Source: Steroidobacteraceae bacterium (GTDB lineage Bacteria > Pseudomonadota > Gammaproteobacteria > Steroidobacterales > Steroidobacteraceae). Taken from it: a stretch of DNA of 64,000 nucleotides. Numbering within the stretch: position 1 is the stretch's first letter; each line of letters opens with the position of its first letter. The translations under genes and the position numbers were made by a program. Shown here in pieces: positions 26,304 to 35,540 of the stretch. A model generated the notes under the pieces. The model was not told the DNA's origin. It searched no databases and was given only the letters and a program-made list of their open reading frames with translations. Where the stretch lies: the NCBI GenBank assembly GCA_041395505.1, contig JAWLAG010000001.1:1-64000 (forward strand), in the 5' to 3' direction.

Positions 26304-27017
26304 TCAATCCTTGATGGCGGCCCGGATGCTGGCCTGGATGCCTTCCGCGGCAGCGCGGGGATCGGCCGCATCGCGTATGGGCCGCCCCACGACGATGTAA
26401 TCGGCGCCGAAATCGAAAGCCTGCTCGACCGAGACGACCCGTTTCTGGTCATCGACAGGACGATTGTCGACCGGCCGGATGCCGGGAGTTACCACGAGCA
26501 GCCGCGCATCGATGTATGCGCGCAACTGACGCGCCTCGAGTCCCGAGGAGACGACACCGTCGCAGCCCGCCTCGAGCGCCCGGCGCGCGCGCGAGAGCAC
26601 CAGCTGCTCGACATCGCAATGAAAACCGAGGTCATCGAGGTCACCGCGATCGAGGCTTGTCAGTACCGTTACCGCGAGGATGCGCACGTCGCCCTTGGCG
26701 GCAGCCGCAGCCTCCATGATCGACTGGTTGCCATGCACGGTCGTGAAGTAGACGCCCCGTCCCTGCAGCTGGCGAACGGCTGCGGCGACTGTCGCCGGCA
26801 CGTCGAAGAACTTGAGGTCCGCGAATATCTTCTTGCCCCGCGCGGCGAGCCAGTCGAGCAGTTGGAAATACTGCCCGCTCATCGCGAGCTCGAGGCCGAG
26901 CTTGTAGAAGGTGACGGCCGGTCCGAGCTGCTCGACCAGTTGGCGAGCCGCATCGACATCGGGTACATCGAGGGCGAATATCAGTCGGTCTTCAGGGGCG
27001 ATGTTCTTGGCTGGCAT
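26304..27017 (-). CDS. pyrF: Orotidine 5'-phosphate decarboxylase
   Basis: 237 residues. Last step of de novo UMP synthesis. TIM barrel with the catalytic DLKFFDVPATV (Lys/Asp), substrate Lys in TFYKLG, and phosphate-binding VTPGIRP and VVGRPI near the C terminus. It lies 30 bp after dgt on the same strand and may be co-transcribed with aroB-dgt. Confidence 0.95.
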   Translation of the reverse strand: MPAKNIAPEDRLIFALDVPDVDAARQLVEQLGPAVTFYKLGLELAMSGQYFQLLDWLAARGKKIFADLKFFDVPATVAAAVRQLQGRGVYFTTVHGNQSIMEAAAAAKGDVRILAVTVLTSLDRGDLDDLGFHCDVEQLVLSRARRALEAGCDGVVSSGLEARQLRAYIDARLLVVTPGIRPVDNRPVDDQKRVVSVEQAFDFGADYIVVGRPIRDAADPRAAAEGIQASIRAAIKD

Positions 27018-27047
27018 CGAGCGGCTCTCAAACGGTCAGGAATGATT

Positions 27048-28208
27048 TCAGATTCGTGCACCGGGCTCGAAGATTCGGCGATGCTCGAGCAGTGCATAAC
27101 GATCGGTCATGCCGGCGATGTAGTCGGCGACGATCCGCGCCTTGCCTTCATCGCCTTTTGCAGCGGCCGCGGCGAGCGCGGCCGCGCGATGCTCGTCAGG
27201 CATCAGCTGCGGCGTTGCCATGAAGACGCCGAACAGCTCCTGCACGACCCGTGCTGCCTTGGAGGTCATGCGCAGCACACGATAGTGCCGGTAGAGATTT
27301 TCGCGCAGGAAGCGCTTGAGGGAGCGGTGCTGCTCGGCAATGGTCTCGCTCATCGCCACCAGCTCCGGCAGCCTGCGTACCGCGTCCATGTCCTCGGGCG
27401 CGGCATCGTCGATGCGGCGACTGGTCTCCTCGATGACGTCGGTCACCAGTCGATTGATCATGCGGCGGATGACCTCGTGCAGCGCGCGCTTGCCGCCAAG
27501 CTCCGGGTAGCGTCGCCTGACCTCCTGGTGTTCGCGCTCGAACAAGGGTTCGGCGGCAAGCGCCGTCACGTCGATGAGGCCAGCGCGCACACCATCGTCG
27601 ACATCGTGATTGTTGTAGGCGATCGCATCGGCGAGATTGGCCAGCTGCGCTTCGAGGCCGGGTTGCTGTCGATCGAGAAAGCGCTGCCCGACATCACCCA
27701 GTTCGCGCGCATTGCGCACCGAACAGTGCTTGAGGATGCCTTCACGGCATTCGAAGGTAAGGTTCAGACCCGGGAAGTCGGCGTACTTTTCCTCGAGCTC
27801 GTCGACCACGCGGAGCGATTGCAGGTTGTGCTCGAAGCCGCCGTAGTCGCGCATCGCGTCGTTGAGCGCATCCTGCCCGGCATGGCCGAAAGGTGTATGC
27901 CCAAGGTCGTGCGCAAGGCAGATCGCTTCCGTGAGCGGCTCATTGAGGCGCAGTGCGCGCGCGATGGATCGCGCAATCTGCGCCACCTCGAGCGAGTGGG
28001 TGATGCGGGTGCGGTAGAGATCACCCTCGTGATTGACGAATACCTGGGTTTTGTAGACGAGGCGACGGAAGGCATTGCTGTGCACGATGCGATCGCGGTC
28101 GCGCTGGTATTCGCTGCGATTGTTCGGCGCCTCCTCCGGATAGCGCCGGCCGCGGCTGCGGCTGTCGTGTGCGGCATAGGGCGCGAGGTCGCGTTCCGTC
28201 TGGCTCAT
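27048..28208 (-). CDS. dgt: Deoxyguanosinetriphosphate triphosphohydrolase-like protein
   Basis: 386 residues. HD-domain dNTP triphosphohydrolase. H-HD-D metal ligands are visible: [13 protein letters not shown], then [15 protein letters not shown], then [10 protein letters not shown]. Lowers or balances dNTP pools. This shorter form matches the broad-specificity dGTPase-like group common in proteobacteria, rather than the ~505-residue E. coli Dgt. The ATG overlaps the aroB TGA (ATGA), an aroB-dgt arrangement seen in related genomes. Confidence 0.9.
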   Translation of the reverse strand: MSQTERDLAPYAAHDSRSRGRRYPEEAPNNRSEYQRDRDRIVHSNAFRRLVYKTQVFVNHEGDLYRTRITHSLEVAQIARSIARALRLNEPLTEAICLAHDLGHTPFGHAGQDALNDAMRDYGGFEHNLQSLRVVDELEEKYADFPGLNLTFECREGILKHCSVRNARELGDVGQRFLDRQQPGLEAQLANLADAIAYNNHDVDDGVRAGLIDVTALAAEPLFEREHQEVRRRYPELGGKRALHEVIRRMINRLVTDVIEETSRRIDDAAPEDMDAVRRLPELVAMSETIAEQHRSLKRFLRENLYRHYRVLRMTSKAARVVQELFGVFMATPQLMPDEHRAAALAAAAAKGDEGKARIVADYIAGMTDRYALLEHRRIFEPGARI

Positions 28209-29281
28209 GCGAAATGAGCGCGCACGGTCGCGCGCAGGGAGGCAGGGGGATAGTCGTCGCTGATGACCGCCTTGCCAATGCGACGCAACAGAATGAGTCG
28301 ATTGCGACCATTCTTCACTTTCTTGTCGATGCGCATCAACTCGAGTGCGCGGGCAGCACTCACCTCGCGGGCGGCGGTTGGCAATCCGGCCCGCTCCAGC
28401 AGATTCACGATGCGCACCGCAGCGGCCGGCGACAGTCCCTGGGTTCGCACCGATAGCGCAGCTGCCATGGCAAGGCCTGCCGCCACGGCTTCACCATGCA
28501 ACCAGCTGTCATAGCCGGTGGCGGTCTCGATGGCATGACCAAAAGTGTGGCCGAGGTTGAGCAAGGCGCGCTCGCCGGATTCCCGTTCGTCGCGACCGAC
28601 GATCGCGGCCTTGATTCGGCAGCTGCGCCGGATGGCCGCCATCAATGCTTTTGGGTCGAGCGCCAGGAGCGCATCGAGATTGCGCTCGATCCAGCCGAAG
28701 AAATCCGCGTCGGCGATCAAGGCGGACTTGATGACCTCCGCGAGTCCCGCGCGCAATTCCCGGCTCGGCAGCGTGGCCAGGGTGTCGACGTCGGTGATGA
28801 CCGCGCGAGGTTGATGAAAGGCGCCGATGAGGTTCTTGCCGCCCGGGTGATTGATGGCCGTCTTGCCGCCCACGGACGAATCGACCTGCGAGAGCAGCGT
28901 GGTCGGCAGCTGCACGAAGGACACACCGCGCTGGTAGCTCGCGGCCGCGAATCCGGCGATGTCGCCGACCACGCCGCCGCCCAGGGCAATGACACAGGCG
29001 TCGCGGCTGAGCCGATTGCTCACCATGACATCGAGAATGCGCAGGTACATCGCGGCGCTCTTGTGCGCTTCGCCGGCCGGCAGGACGATTTCGACGATGC
29101 GGCGGCGCCCCAGCGACCGGCACAGCCGGGCCAGGTAGAGCGGCGCGACATGCGTGTCGGTGATGACGGCGAGGTCCTGTTGCGGCACGTGGCGGCGCAG
29201 CAGCGCGCGGTCGGCCAGCAATCGCGAGCCGATCAGGATGGGATAGGAGCGGGAACCGAGATCAACGCGCAGTCGTTGCAC
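28205..29281 (-). CDS. aroB: 3-dehydroquinate synthase
   Basis: 358 residues. Converts DAHP to 3-dehydroquinate in the shikimate pathway (NAD+ and Zn2+ dependent). Visible features: [18 protein letters not shown] (NAD-binding), [24 protein letters not shown], and metal-ligand histidines in [10 protein letters not shown] and [11 protein letters not shown] start at 29281. It follows aroK by 27 bp and overlaps dgt by 4 bp. Confidence 0.96.
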   Translation of the reverse strand: MQRLRVDLGSRSYPILIGSRLLADRALLRRHVPQQDLAVITDTHVAPLYLARLCRSLGRRRIVEIVLPAGEAHKSAAMYLRILDVMVSNRLSRDACVIALGGGVVGDIAGFAAASYQRGVSFVQLPTTLLSQVDSSVGGKTAINHPGGKNLIGAFHQPRAVITDVDTLATLPSRELRAGLAEVIKSALIADADFFGWIERNLDALLALDPKALMAAIRRSCRIKAAIVGRDERESGERALLNLGHTFGHAIETATGYDSWLHGEAVAAGLAMAAALSVRTQGLSPAAAVRIVNLLERAGLPTAAREVSAARALELMRIDKKVKNGRNRLILLRRIGKAVISDDYPPASLRATVRAHFA

Positions 29282-29308
29282 GACTTGAATTATACGTGAG
29301 CGCCGTGG

Positions 29309-29845
29309 CTACTGCTCTGCGGCGCCGCCGTCGGCATCGCTCGCGCGCAGACGCTCGAATATCGACTGCGCGACGGTTGGCACGCGCCGCCCGTCCGTGG
29401 GCACGACGATATGCGCGGTGTCGAGATAAAGCGGCTCGCGCTGTTGCAGAAGTTCGGTCAGTCGTTCCTGGACGGGGCGCCCGGCAACCATGGGTCGGCT
29501 GGCGCCGTCGCGAACGCGCCGCGCCTGCTGTTCAACGGAGGTCTGCAGGTAGACGACCATGCCACGCTCGCGAAGGATCGCGCGGGTTGCGGCGCTCATG
29601 ATCGCGCCTCCGCCGGTGGAGAGCACCGTATGGTCAAGCTGCGAGAGCTCGGCGATCACCGCCGCTTCGCGGACGCGAAATCCGCTCTCACCCTCTTTTT
29701 CGAAGATGAAGGGAATATCGACGCCTGTGCGACGCTCGATTTCGGCATCGGAGTCGAGGAACTCCCAGTCGAGCAGGCGCGCGAGACGCTTGCCCACGGC
29801 GGATTTTCCAGAGCCCATCGGGCCGATCAGAAAGACGCGTCGCAT
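29309..29845 (-). CDS. aroK: Shikimate kinase
   Basis: 178 residues. Phosphorylates shikimate with ATP. Walker A GPMGSGKSAVGK is near residue 8-19, D34 lies in LDSDAEIE, RVREA and STGGGA line the shikimate site, and a lid follows at RRVRDGASRPM. It precedes aroB in the same operon, the classic proteobacterial order after pilQ. Confidence 0.95.
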   Translation of the reverse strand: MRRVFLIGPMGSGKSAVGKRLARLLDWEFLDSDAEIERRTGVDIPFIFEKEGESGFRVREAAVIAELSQLDHTVLSTGGGAIMSAATRAILRERGMVVYLQTSVEQQARRVRDGASRPMVAGRPVQERLTELLQQREPLYLDTAHIVVPTDGRRVPTVAQSIFERLRASDADGGAAEQ

Positions 29846-29892
29846 GAACCCTGATGATAGCGAAATCGCGCGATCGTGCCCGGCGCCGTGGC

Positions 29893-31383
29893 TCAGCTGC
29901 CTGACGGGCGCTGTGTGGTAATGGCTGCCGGTTGGCCCTCGCTGGCCGACTCCAGTTGCCGCAGCAAACGCAGCAGGGACTGGCGTTGTTCGGAATCGCG
30001 TGATTTGAGCACGGCCTTTTCGATGTGAAAGCGCGCCTTTCCGAGATTGCCCTGGGCGGCGTAGATCCGGTAGGCGTCTTCGCGCAACAACATCGAACTC
30101 GGCAGGATTGCCAGAGCGTCCTCGAGTTGCGCGAGCAGCCCCGCGGGTGCGGAATCGTTCGGATAGGTCAGAGCGAGCGAATGCACGGCTTCGAAATTCG
30201 CCGAGTTGACGGCGAGCGCACGTTCATAGAGCCGCCTGGCCTCGAGCGGATGATCGCTCACCAGTTGCGCGTCGCCGCATAGCACCAACGCCTTGTCATC
30301 AGCAGCAGATTGTTCCGCGAGCGTCACGCAGCGGGCGAGCCAGGGCACTGCCGGCGATCGGGAGCCATCGGTTTTGACGGCCAGCCAGGCCTCGAGCGCA
30401 ACGCGTCGGGGCGGGAGTTCCGGCGAGTCGGCGGGTAATGGCTTGCCCAGTAGCGCCGCAGCTGTCTCCAGGCTCTCTTGCCCACCGCGACGTGCCAGCA
30501 TGAGCGCGAGTTCGTACTTCGCTTGCTCGTCGGACAGAGTCTGCAGTTCGACCGCGGCCTCCGGGGGGCGCGATTTCAAAGTCAGATAGGGCTTTGAACG
30601 GCGGTCACTATAGGATTTGAGGTTTCTCTCGAGCTGATCGAAGGTTGATCCCGGAAAGACCTGCTCGAGCGCTTCGCCGACCGACAGACCTGCGTCCTCG
30701 AGCGCCAGCAAATGGCTGAGTCGGCCAAGCAGTTCGGGTTGAGCAATGGTTGCGTAGTGCATGAGCAACCACGATTGCGCGACAATGGCATCCGAATAGC
30801 CGTCCCAGACATCGCCGTTGCTGGGCCGCACTGCAGCGAAGACTTCGCGCATGGGTCGCCAGACCTGTATCTGCAGACTCTCCCAACGCAACCTGTTCGG
30901 CAGTCCAACCAGCACCTTTCCGTTCAGCATCTGGGTGGTGGCAAACAGTTCCGCTGTACCTTCATCGTACCAGTAGGGGAGAGCGCTATCGCTTGCAAGG
31001 TGTAGATAGAAATGGGTCAACTCATGCTGCGCCACGAATTGCCGCGAAACAGATTTCGATCGATCAATGAACGCATCGGCCGAGAACTCGCCGCGTCTGA
31101 CGAACCCCATGAAGGTGCGCGACCGGGTCCCAAAGCGATCGAAATAATTCGGCGTCAAAACAAAGATGGTTGGCCGGATTGGCGCAGGCTTGACCAAAGT
31201 GGGCTGGGTCTGGCCGAGCGCATACCGGTAGACGTGGATGCTTTCGGCAATCTTCCGGGTCTCGTCGGAAGTACCGTTGCTTACGATGCGGAAATCATCC
31301 AGATCGACGAGGTACCAGCTTTCCGCGGCCGGCAGCAGGGACGGAACGAACAGCAGTAGAAGTGTCAGCCAGCGAAGAGGCAC
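29893..31383 (-). CDS. Secreted gluzincin-like metalloprotease domain with TPR repeats, unknown
   Basis: About 496 residues. A signal peptide (MPLRWLTLLLLF, cleavage near PAA-E) is followed by a metallopeptidase-like region with H120-E121-LTH124 and E141/E145 in WYDEGTAELF, as in DUF1570/MA-clan proteins. The C-terminal half is helical with TPR-like units (ARRLYERALAVNSANFEAV, GNLGKARFHIEKAVL). Start at 31383 gives the cleanest signal peptide, with 31392 and 31419 as alternatives. It lies between pilQ and aroK. Two hairpins separate it from pilQ, so it may be expressed apart from the pilus operon. Confidence 0.6.
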   Translation of the reverse strand: MPLRWLTLLLLFVPSLLPAAESWYLVDLDDFRIVSNGTSDETRKIAESIHVYRYALGQTQPTLVKPAPIRPTIFVLTPNYFDRFGTRSRTFMGFVRRGEFSADAFIDRSKSVSRQFVAQHELTHFYLHLASDSALPYWYDEGTAELFATTQMLNGKVLVGLPNRLRWESLQIQVWRPMREVFAAVRPSNGDVWDGYSDAIVAQSWLLMHYATIAQPELLGRLSHLLALEDAGLSVGEALEQVFPGSTFDQLERNLKSYSDRRSKPYLTLKSRPPEAAVELQTLSDEQAKYELALMLARRGGQESLETAAALLGKPLPADSPELPPRRVALEAWLAVKTDGSRSPAVPWLARCVTLAEQSAADDKALVLCGDAQLVSDHPLEARRLYERALAVNSANFEAVHSLALTYPNDSAPAGLLAQLEDALAILPSSMLLREDAYRIYAAQGNLGKARFHIEKAVLKSRDSEQRQSLLRLLRQLESASEGQPAAITTQRPSGS

Positions 31384-31424
31384 GTCCTGCACCTGATTTC
31401 GGCCTCGAGACAAAGCCAAAACTA

Positions 31425-31454
31425 TCGCAGCTTGTCATTGCCGACAAGCTGCGA
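31425..31454 (-). terminator. 12-bp-stem hairpin after pilQ (distal), terminator candidate
   Basis: tcgcagcttgtc (31425-31436) and gacaagctgcga (31443-31454) are perfect inverted repeats around a 6-base loop. On the minus strand the stem is followed by TAGTTTTGG, a short T-rich tract. It lies directly before the metalloprotease-like gene and could terminate pilQ messages or serve as its 5' leader. Confidence 0.6.
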
Positions 31455-31478
31455 TGACTGAGGACAGCGCTGGATGAG

Positions 31479-31510
31479 GTGCCGCCCGGCCGGATCAGGC
31501 CGGGCAGCAC
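31479..31510 (-). terminator. 13-bp-stem hairpin after pilQ (proximal)
   Basis: Arms at 31479-31491 (gtgccgcccggcc) and 31498-31510 pair with one mismatch around a 6-base loop. It begins 6 bp past the pilQ stop. No T run follows, so it may protect the mRNA 3' end or act with the second hairpin. Confidence 0.5.
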
Positions 31511-31516
31511 CGCGTC

Positions 31517-33694
31517 TTAGTAGACGTTGACACCTTCACGCAGGATCTTCGGAGTTACGAAGATCAACAACTCGTCCTTGTTGTTGGTGTCCTGCGTGGT
31601 CTTGAACAGGCGACCGAGCACGGGGATGTCGCCGAGGTAGGGTACCTTCGTCGAGGTATCCCGCCTTTCGGTTTCTAGAATGCCGCCGAGCACAACAGTC
31701 TGGCCGTCGTTGACCAGCACCTGGGTCGTGATCTCGCGCGTGTCGATCGAAGGCACGTTCACGCCGCCCGAAGCCACGACCACCTGACCGACGCTGTCTT
31801 TCTTGACATTGAGGTCGAGGATGATGCGGTTGTCCGGCGTGATCTGCGGGGTGACCTTGAGCGAGAGCACGGCCTTCTTGAAGGAGATCGTGGTGGCGCC
31901 GCTCGACGCCGATTCCTGATACGGAATCTCCACACCCTGCTCGATGCTCGCCTCTTTCTGGTTCGCGGTGATGACGCGCGGCGAGGAAATGATTTCGCCA
32001 CGGCCCTCGGATTCGGCCGCCGAGAGCTCGAGGTCGACCACGTAGTCGGAGCCGAGCACCATGAACGCGAGTCGTCCAGCCGGATTCGAGACCGGCAGGT
32101 TCACGTTGTAGCGGTTCGTGGCGCCGGCACCGGTCGGAATTTCGATTGGATAGGGCGAGGTGCCACCATTGTTCTGCAGGTTGTCGAGTGCCGAGGCGAG
32201 GCCGACGTCGGTTGCCTCCAGCGAGCCCGAGGTCTGGATGATGCCATCCGAGCCATTGTCATGGATCGCGGTTACGCCGGCGCGCACGCCGAGTTCACGC
32301 TCGAAGTCGTCGTTGACGATGACGATGCGCGCTTCGATGAGCACCTGTCGCACCGGAATGTCGAGGTTGCCGACCAGGCGGCGTATATCGGCGAGTTTCT
32401 CGGCCGTATCCTGCAGCAGCAGCGTATTGGTGCGCTCATCGACCGCCACGTTGCCGCGGCCCGACAGGAGCGATCCACCCTGCGACTTGATGAGGTCGGC
32501 GAGATCCTGCGCCTTGGCGTAGTTCACCTGCAGGTATTCGAAGCGCAGCGGCGCGAGTTCCTCGATGTCCTTCTTGGCGGCGAGGTCGGCTTTCTCGCGT
32601 GTTGCGAGCTCGTCGGCCGGCGCCACGATGATGACATTGTCCTGCTTGCGCTTGTCGAGACCCTTGGTGCGCAGCACGATGTCGAGCGCCTGGTCCCAGG
32701 GAACGTTCTGCAGGCGCAGCGTGACGCTGCCGGAGACCGAATCGCTCACTACGATGTTCTGGCCGCTCGTGTCGGCGAGCAGCTGCAGCACGGCGCGGGT
32801 CTCGATGTCCTGGAAGTTGAGCGTCAGCCGCTCGCCCGTGTATTGCGGCTTGTCCTCGTCACGCAGATCAGCCTTGCGGGCGGGCTGGATCTCGACGACG
32901 TACTGATCGTCGGATTGATAAGCAAGTTGCTCGTAATCGCCGGTGGCGTTGATGACGATGCGCGCATCGCTGCCGACGCGCATCACATCGAAACCGCTCA
33001 CGGGGGTTGCGAAATCCATGGCGTCGTAGCGGCGTACGAGGCTCGAGGCGACCTCCGCTCCGGCGAAGTCGAGTACGACCTGATTGCCGAGCTGACGCAG
33101 GTTGATCGGCGTGCGCGGATCGGTCAGGTTGACGACCACGCGGCCGGCGCCGCCGGTGCCGCGACGGAAATCGATGCTCTTGATGGCGCGCGGACCACTC
33201 GGTGCCGCCACGCGTCCACCCGACGACTGCGCGGTGCTGACGCCGGCGGCCGAACCGCCACCATCCTGCACGCTCGTGCCGATGGTCATGACGATGTCAT
33301 TGCCATTGACGACCGTCTTGTAATTCATCATGTGATCGAGGTTGAGCACCAGGCGCGTGCGGCCTGCCGCTTCGGCGGCGAGTATGCTGTCGACGCCCGC
33401 GGAGCTCACGTCGATACGTCGCGAGGGCAACGCCAGCGCGGTATCGGCGAGATCCATGGAGATGCGCGCCGGGTTGTCGATGGTGAAGGTCAACGGCTCG
33501 GGCGCGGCAGCGGCCAGATGCAAGGTCACCTGCACCTGCTGGCCCGGCAGCGTCTGCACGTCGACGGACTCCAGTTTGTTGGTTGGATCCGCGGCGGGCG
33601 CCGGCATTGCTGCGAAAAGCGCCAGCAAAAACGCGGCCACGAGCCACTGGCTGAGGCTCGGTGTAAGGTTGGCGACGCTGATTCGTTTGCTCAC
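31517..33694 (-). CDS. pilQ: Type IV pilus secretin PilQ
   Basis: 725 residues. Outer-membrane secretin ring through which the type IV pilus passes. A signal peptide (about 1-35) leads to AMIN domains (about 40-270, peptidoglycan targeting), a secretin N0/STN domain (ETRAVLQLLADTSGQNIVVS), an N1 domain, and the C-terminal secretin barrel with VNDGQTVVLGGI and VPYLGDIPVLGRLF. Last gene of pilMNOPQ. Confidence 0.96.
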   Translation of the reverse strand: MSKRISVANLTPSLSQWLVAAFLLALFAAMPAPAADPTNKLESVDVQTLPGQQVQVTLHLAAAAPEPLTFTIDNPARISMDLADTALALPSRRIDVSSAGVDSILAAEAAGRTRLVLNLDHMMNYKTVVNGNDIVMTIGTSVQDGGGSAAGVSTAQSSGGRVAAPSGPRAIKSIDFRRGTGGAGRVVVNLTDPRTPINLRQLGNQVVLDFAGAEVASSLVRRYDAMDFATPVSGFDVMRVGSDARIVINATGDYEQLAYQSDDQYVVEIQPARKADLRDEDKPQYTGERLTLNFQDIETRAVLQLLADTSGQNIVVSDSVSGSVTLRLQNVPWDQALDIVLRTKGLDKRKQDNVIIVAPADELATREKADLAAKKDIEELAPLRFEYLQVNYAKAQDLADLIKSQGGSLLSGRGNVAVDERTNTLLLQDTAEKLADIRRLVGNLDIPVRQVLIEARIVIVNDDFERELGVRAGVTAIHDNGSDGIIQTSGSLEATDVGLASALDNLQNNGGTSPYPIEIPTGAGATNRYNVNLPVSNPAGRLAFMVLGSDYVVDLELSAAESEGRGEIISSPRVITANQKEASIEQGVEIPYQESASSGATTISFKKAVLSLKVTPQITPDNRIILDLNVKKDSVGQVVVASGGVNVPSIDTREITTQVLVNDGQTVVLGGILETERRDTSTKVPYLGDIPVLGRLFKTTQDTNNKDELLIFVTPKILREGVNVY

Positions 33695-33713
33695 GATGAT
33701 CTCCCTGCCGAAA

Positions 33714-34247
33714 CTAGTTGCTCAGAGCGAGCGACGCGGGTCGCTCCATGTATCCACCGAGCCCATCCGGCACGATTTCTACCAAACTGATTTGCGATGA
33801 CTGGATCTGGGTGACACGGCCATCGGCCTGTCCCATGTAATTGCCCGGCAATACGCGATGCACGAGGCCGTCCTTGGTCTGCACCAGGCCGAAGTTGCGG
33901 CCGCCCAGGTTGAGCGTGCCGACCATCCGCAATGTGTCGAGCGAAAATTGTTCGAGGAATTCGCGATTGCGCTTGGAATCCGGGCGCAGGCCCTGGTTGG
34001 CGCTGTTGCCACCGGAACCACCGGGCACGAAGGGCGAGCGCATGAATTGCACCGCGTAGGCAAAGCTCTCGTAGGGCTTGACCTCGGGTAATGGCTCGAC
34101 GCGACCACCCGGCGACTGTTTGGTCGTGGCGATGAACTGGTCGAGCTCGGAGTCGCGGCTGGAACAACCGGCCAGCGCCGCGAGCGCGCCAGTCAGCACG
34201 ATCGCCGCGGCCAATTTTGGATGAATCGACTGGAACATCTTGCGCAC
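33714..34247 (-). CDS. pilP: Type IV pilus inner-membrane lipoprotein PilP
   Basis: 177 residues. Lipobox LAALAGCSS. The mature part has a flexible linker, then a beta-sandwich domain (LRMVGTLNLGGRNFGLVQTKDGLVHRV, NYMGQADGRV). It links PilNO in the inner membrane to the PilQ secretin. Starts 19 bp after pilO. Confidence 0.95.
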   Translation of the reverse strand: MRKMFQSIHPKLAAAIVLTGALAALAGCSSRDSELDQFIATTKQSPGGRVEPLPEVKPYESFAYAVQFMRSPFVPGGSGGNSANQGLRPDSKRNREFLEQFSLDTLRMVGTLNLGGRNFGLVQTKDGLVHRVLPGNYMGQADGRVTQIQSSQISLVEIVPDGLGGYMERPASLALSN

Positions 34248-34266
34248 CTGTGCCTGCCTTGCCCGC

Positions 34267-34926
34267 TCAACCCTGCGGCCGGCGCACGGCCGACTGCTGC
34301 TTCTGGCGCTCCGCTTCGGCGGTCGCGATTTCTTCTTCGTCCAGGTAACGATAGGTCTTGGCGGTCAGATCCAGCGTCAGCTGGTCGTATACGTCCTTGG
34401 AGTCGGGTTTGATCTCGATGTTGTGCAGCGTGACGATGCGCGGCAGCGCCGCGATGCCGCTGACGAAAGCGCCGAAGTTGTGATAGCTCCCCGTGAGCGT
34501 GATCTTGATCGGCAGTTCCGCGTAGAAGTCCTTGCGCTCTTCGGCGCCCGGCTGGAAGAGTTTTTCGTCGAGCCCCGCGGCCAGACCGGTCTGCGAGATG
34601 TCAACCAGGAGGTTGGGCACCTCGGTGCGGCCCGGGAGCTGGCGCAGCAAGGCACCGAAGGAGCGCTCGATGTCGGCCAGCTGCTGCTGGTAGACCTCGA
34701 GGTTGACCGCCTTGCTGTGCTTGGCCTGGAAGGTTGCGCGCAACTGCTCTTCTTCGCCGCGCCGTTGCTCGAGTTCGGGTTTCTGGTTGTTCCAGACGAT
34801 GACGTAGAACAGGATGATCGACAGCAGCACGAAGGTGGTCGCTACGGCGCCGATGCGTATGGGCAGCGGCCAACGGCCCGGGTCGCTGGGATCGAGGGAG
34901 CGCAGTTCTTCGATGACGTTCTTCAT
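34267..34926 (-). CDS. pilO: Type IV pilus assembly protein PilO
   Basis: 219 residues. One N-terminal membrane helix (about 28-48), a coiled coil (about 50-95, QRRGEEEQLRATFQ), then a ferredoxin-like periplasmic domain (PIKITLTGSYHNFGAFVSGIAALPRIVTLHNI). Forms a heterodimer with PilN. ATG at 34926 is chosen since the upstream open frame is Arg/Ser-rich nonsense. Confidence 0.94.
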   Translation of the reverse strand: MKNVIEELRSLDPSDPGRWPLPIRIGAVATTFVLLSIILFYVIVWNNQKPELEQRRGEEEQLRATFQAKHSKAVNLEVYQQQLADIERSFGALLRQLPGRTEVPNLLVDISQTGLAAGLDEKLFQPGAEERKDFYAELPIKITLTGSYHNFGAFVSGIAALPRIVTLHNIEIKPDSKDVYDQLTLDLTAKTYRYLDEEEIATAEAERQKQQSAVRRPQG

Positions 34927-34939
34927 GATTGCTCCGCCC

Positions 34940-35539
34940 TCAGCGCGCCGCGCTGGCGACGCGCGTGGCTGTCTGGCTGGCGTCCCCGCTGTCGTCCTGC
35001 ACCGTCGAGACCTGCTCCGCGTAGAGCGTGAAAGTCGAGCCCAGCAATTCGCCCTTCTTGGTGGCGACCACCTCGAGCTCGGGGTTCTTGAGCCACTCGC
35101 TGCCGTCGATGGCGCGCATGAAGGCTGACACGCGCGTGCTCGACTGGGCGACACCGGTGATCTTCAGCCGCTTGTCGGTCTGCTTGATTTCGGTGAGGAA
35201 CACGCCGTCGGGCAGCGTCTTGACCAGCTGGTCGAACAGATGCACGACTTCGGGGCGCGAGCGCTGCAGCTTCTCGATGATCTGCATGCGATCGATGAAT
35301 TTCTTTTTCTGCTGCTCGAGGTCGTTGATCTTCTCGATCTGTTTGTCGAGCTCGGCAATTTCCATCTTGAGGCGATCGTTGCGCGACTCCTGGCTCGAAA
35401 TCATCGAACTGAACGCGCCGTAGGAGGCGAGCGTGACGACGCCGGCAGCCACTGCGGCGCCGCCCAGCGCCACCAGGAACTGCATTTTTCGTTCGCGCCG
35501 TTGCTCCTCGCGCCACGGCAGTAGGTTTATGCGAGGCAT
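34940..35539 (-). CDS. pilN: Type IV pilus assembly protein PilN
   Basis: 199 residues. Cytoplasmic N terminus MPRINLLPWREE, the conserved PilM-binding motif, then a membrane helix (about 20-45), a coiled coil (LKMEIAELDKQIEKI) and a periplasmic domain. Its start is 1 bp after the pilM stop. Confidence 0.95.
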   Translation of the reverse strand: MPRINLLPWREEQRRERKMQFLVALGGAAVAAGVVTLASYGAFSSMISSQESRNDRLKMEIAELDKQIEKINDLEQQKKKFIDRMQIIEKLQRSRPEVVHLFDQLVKTLPDGVFLTEIKQTDKRLKITGVAQSSTRVSAFMRAIDGSEWLKNPELEVVATKKGELLGSTFTLYAEQVSTVQDDSGDASQTATRVASAAR

Positions 35540-35540
35540 G

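Noticed and set aside
26238..28217. 659-codon open frame opposite pyrF and dgt
   Set aside because: Shadow of two well-supported genes. The protein shows no recognisable fold.
32261..33790. 509-codon open frame opposite pilQ
   Set aside because: Antisense to a clear secretin, with composition (Asp/His/Arg-rich) typical of a reversed frame.
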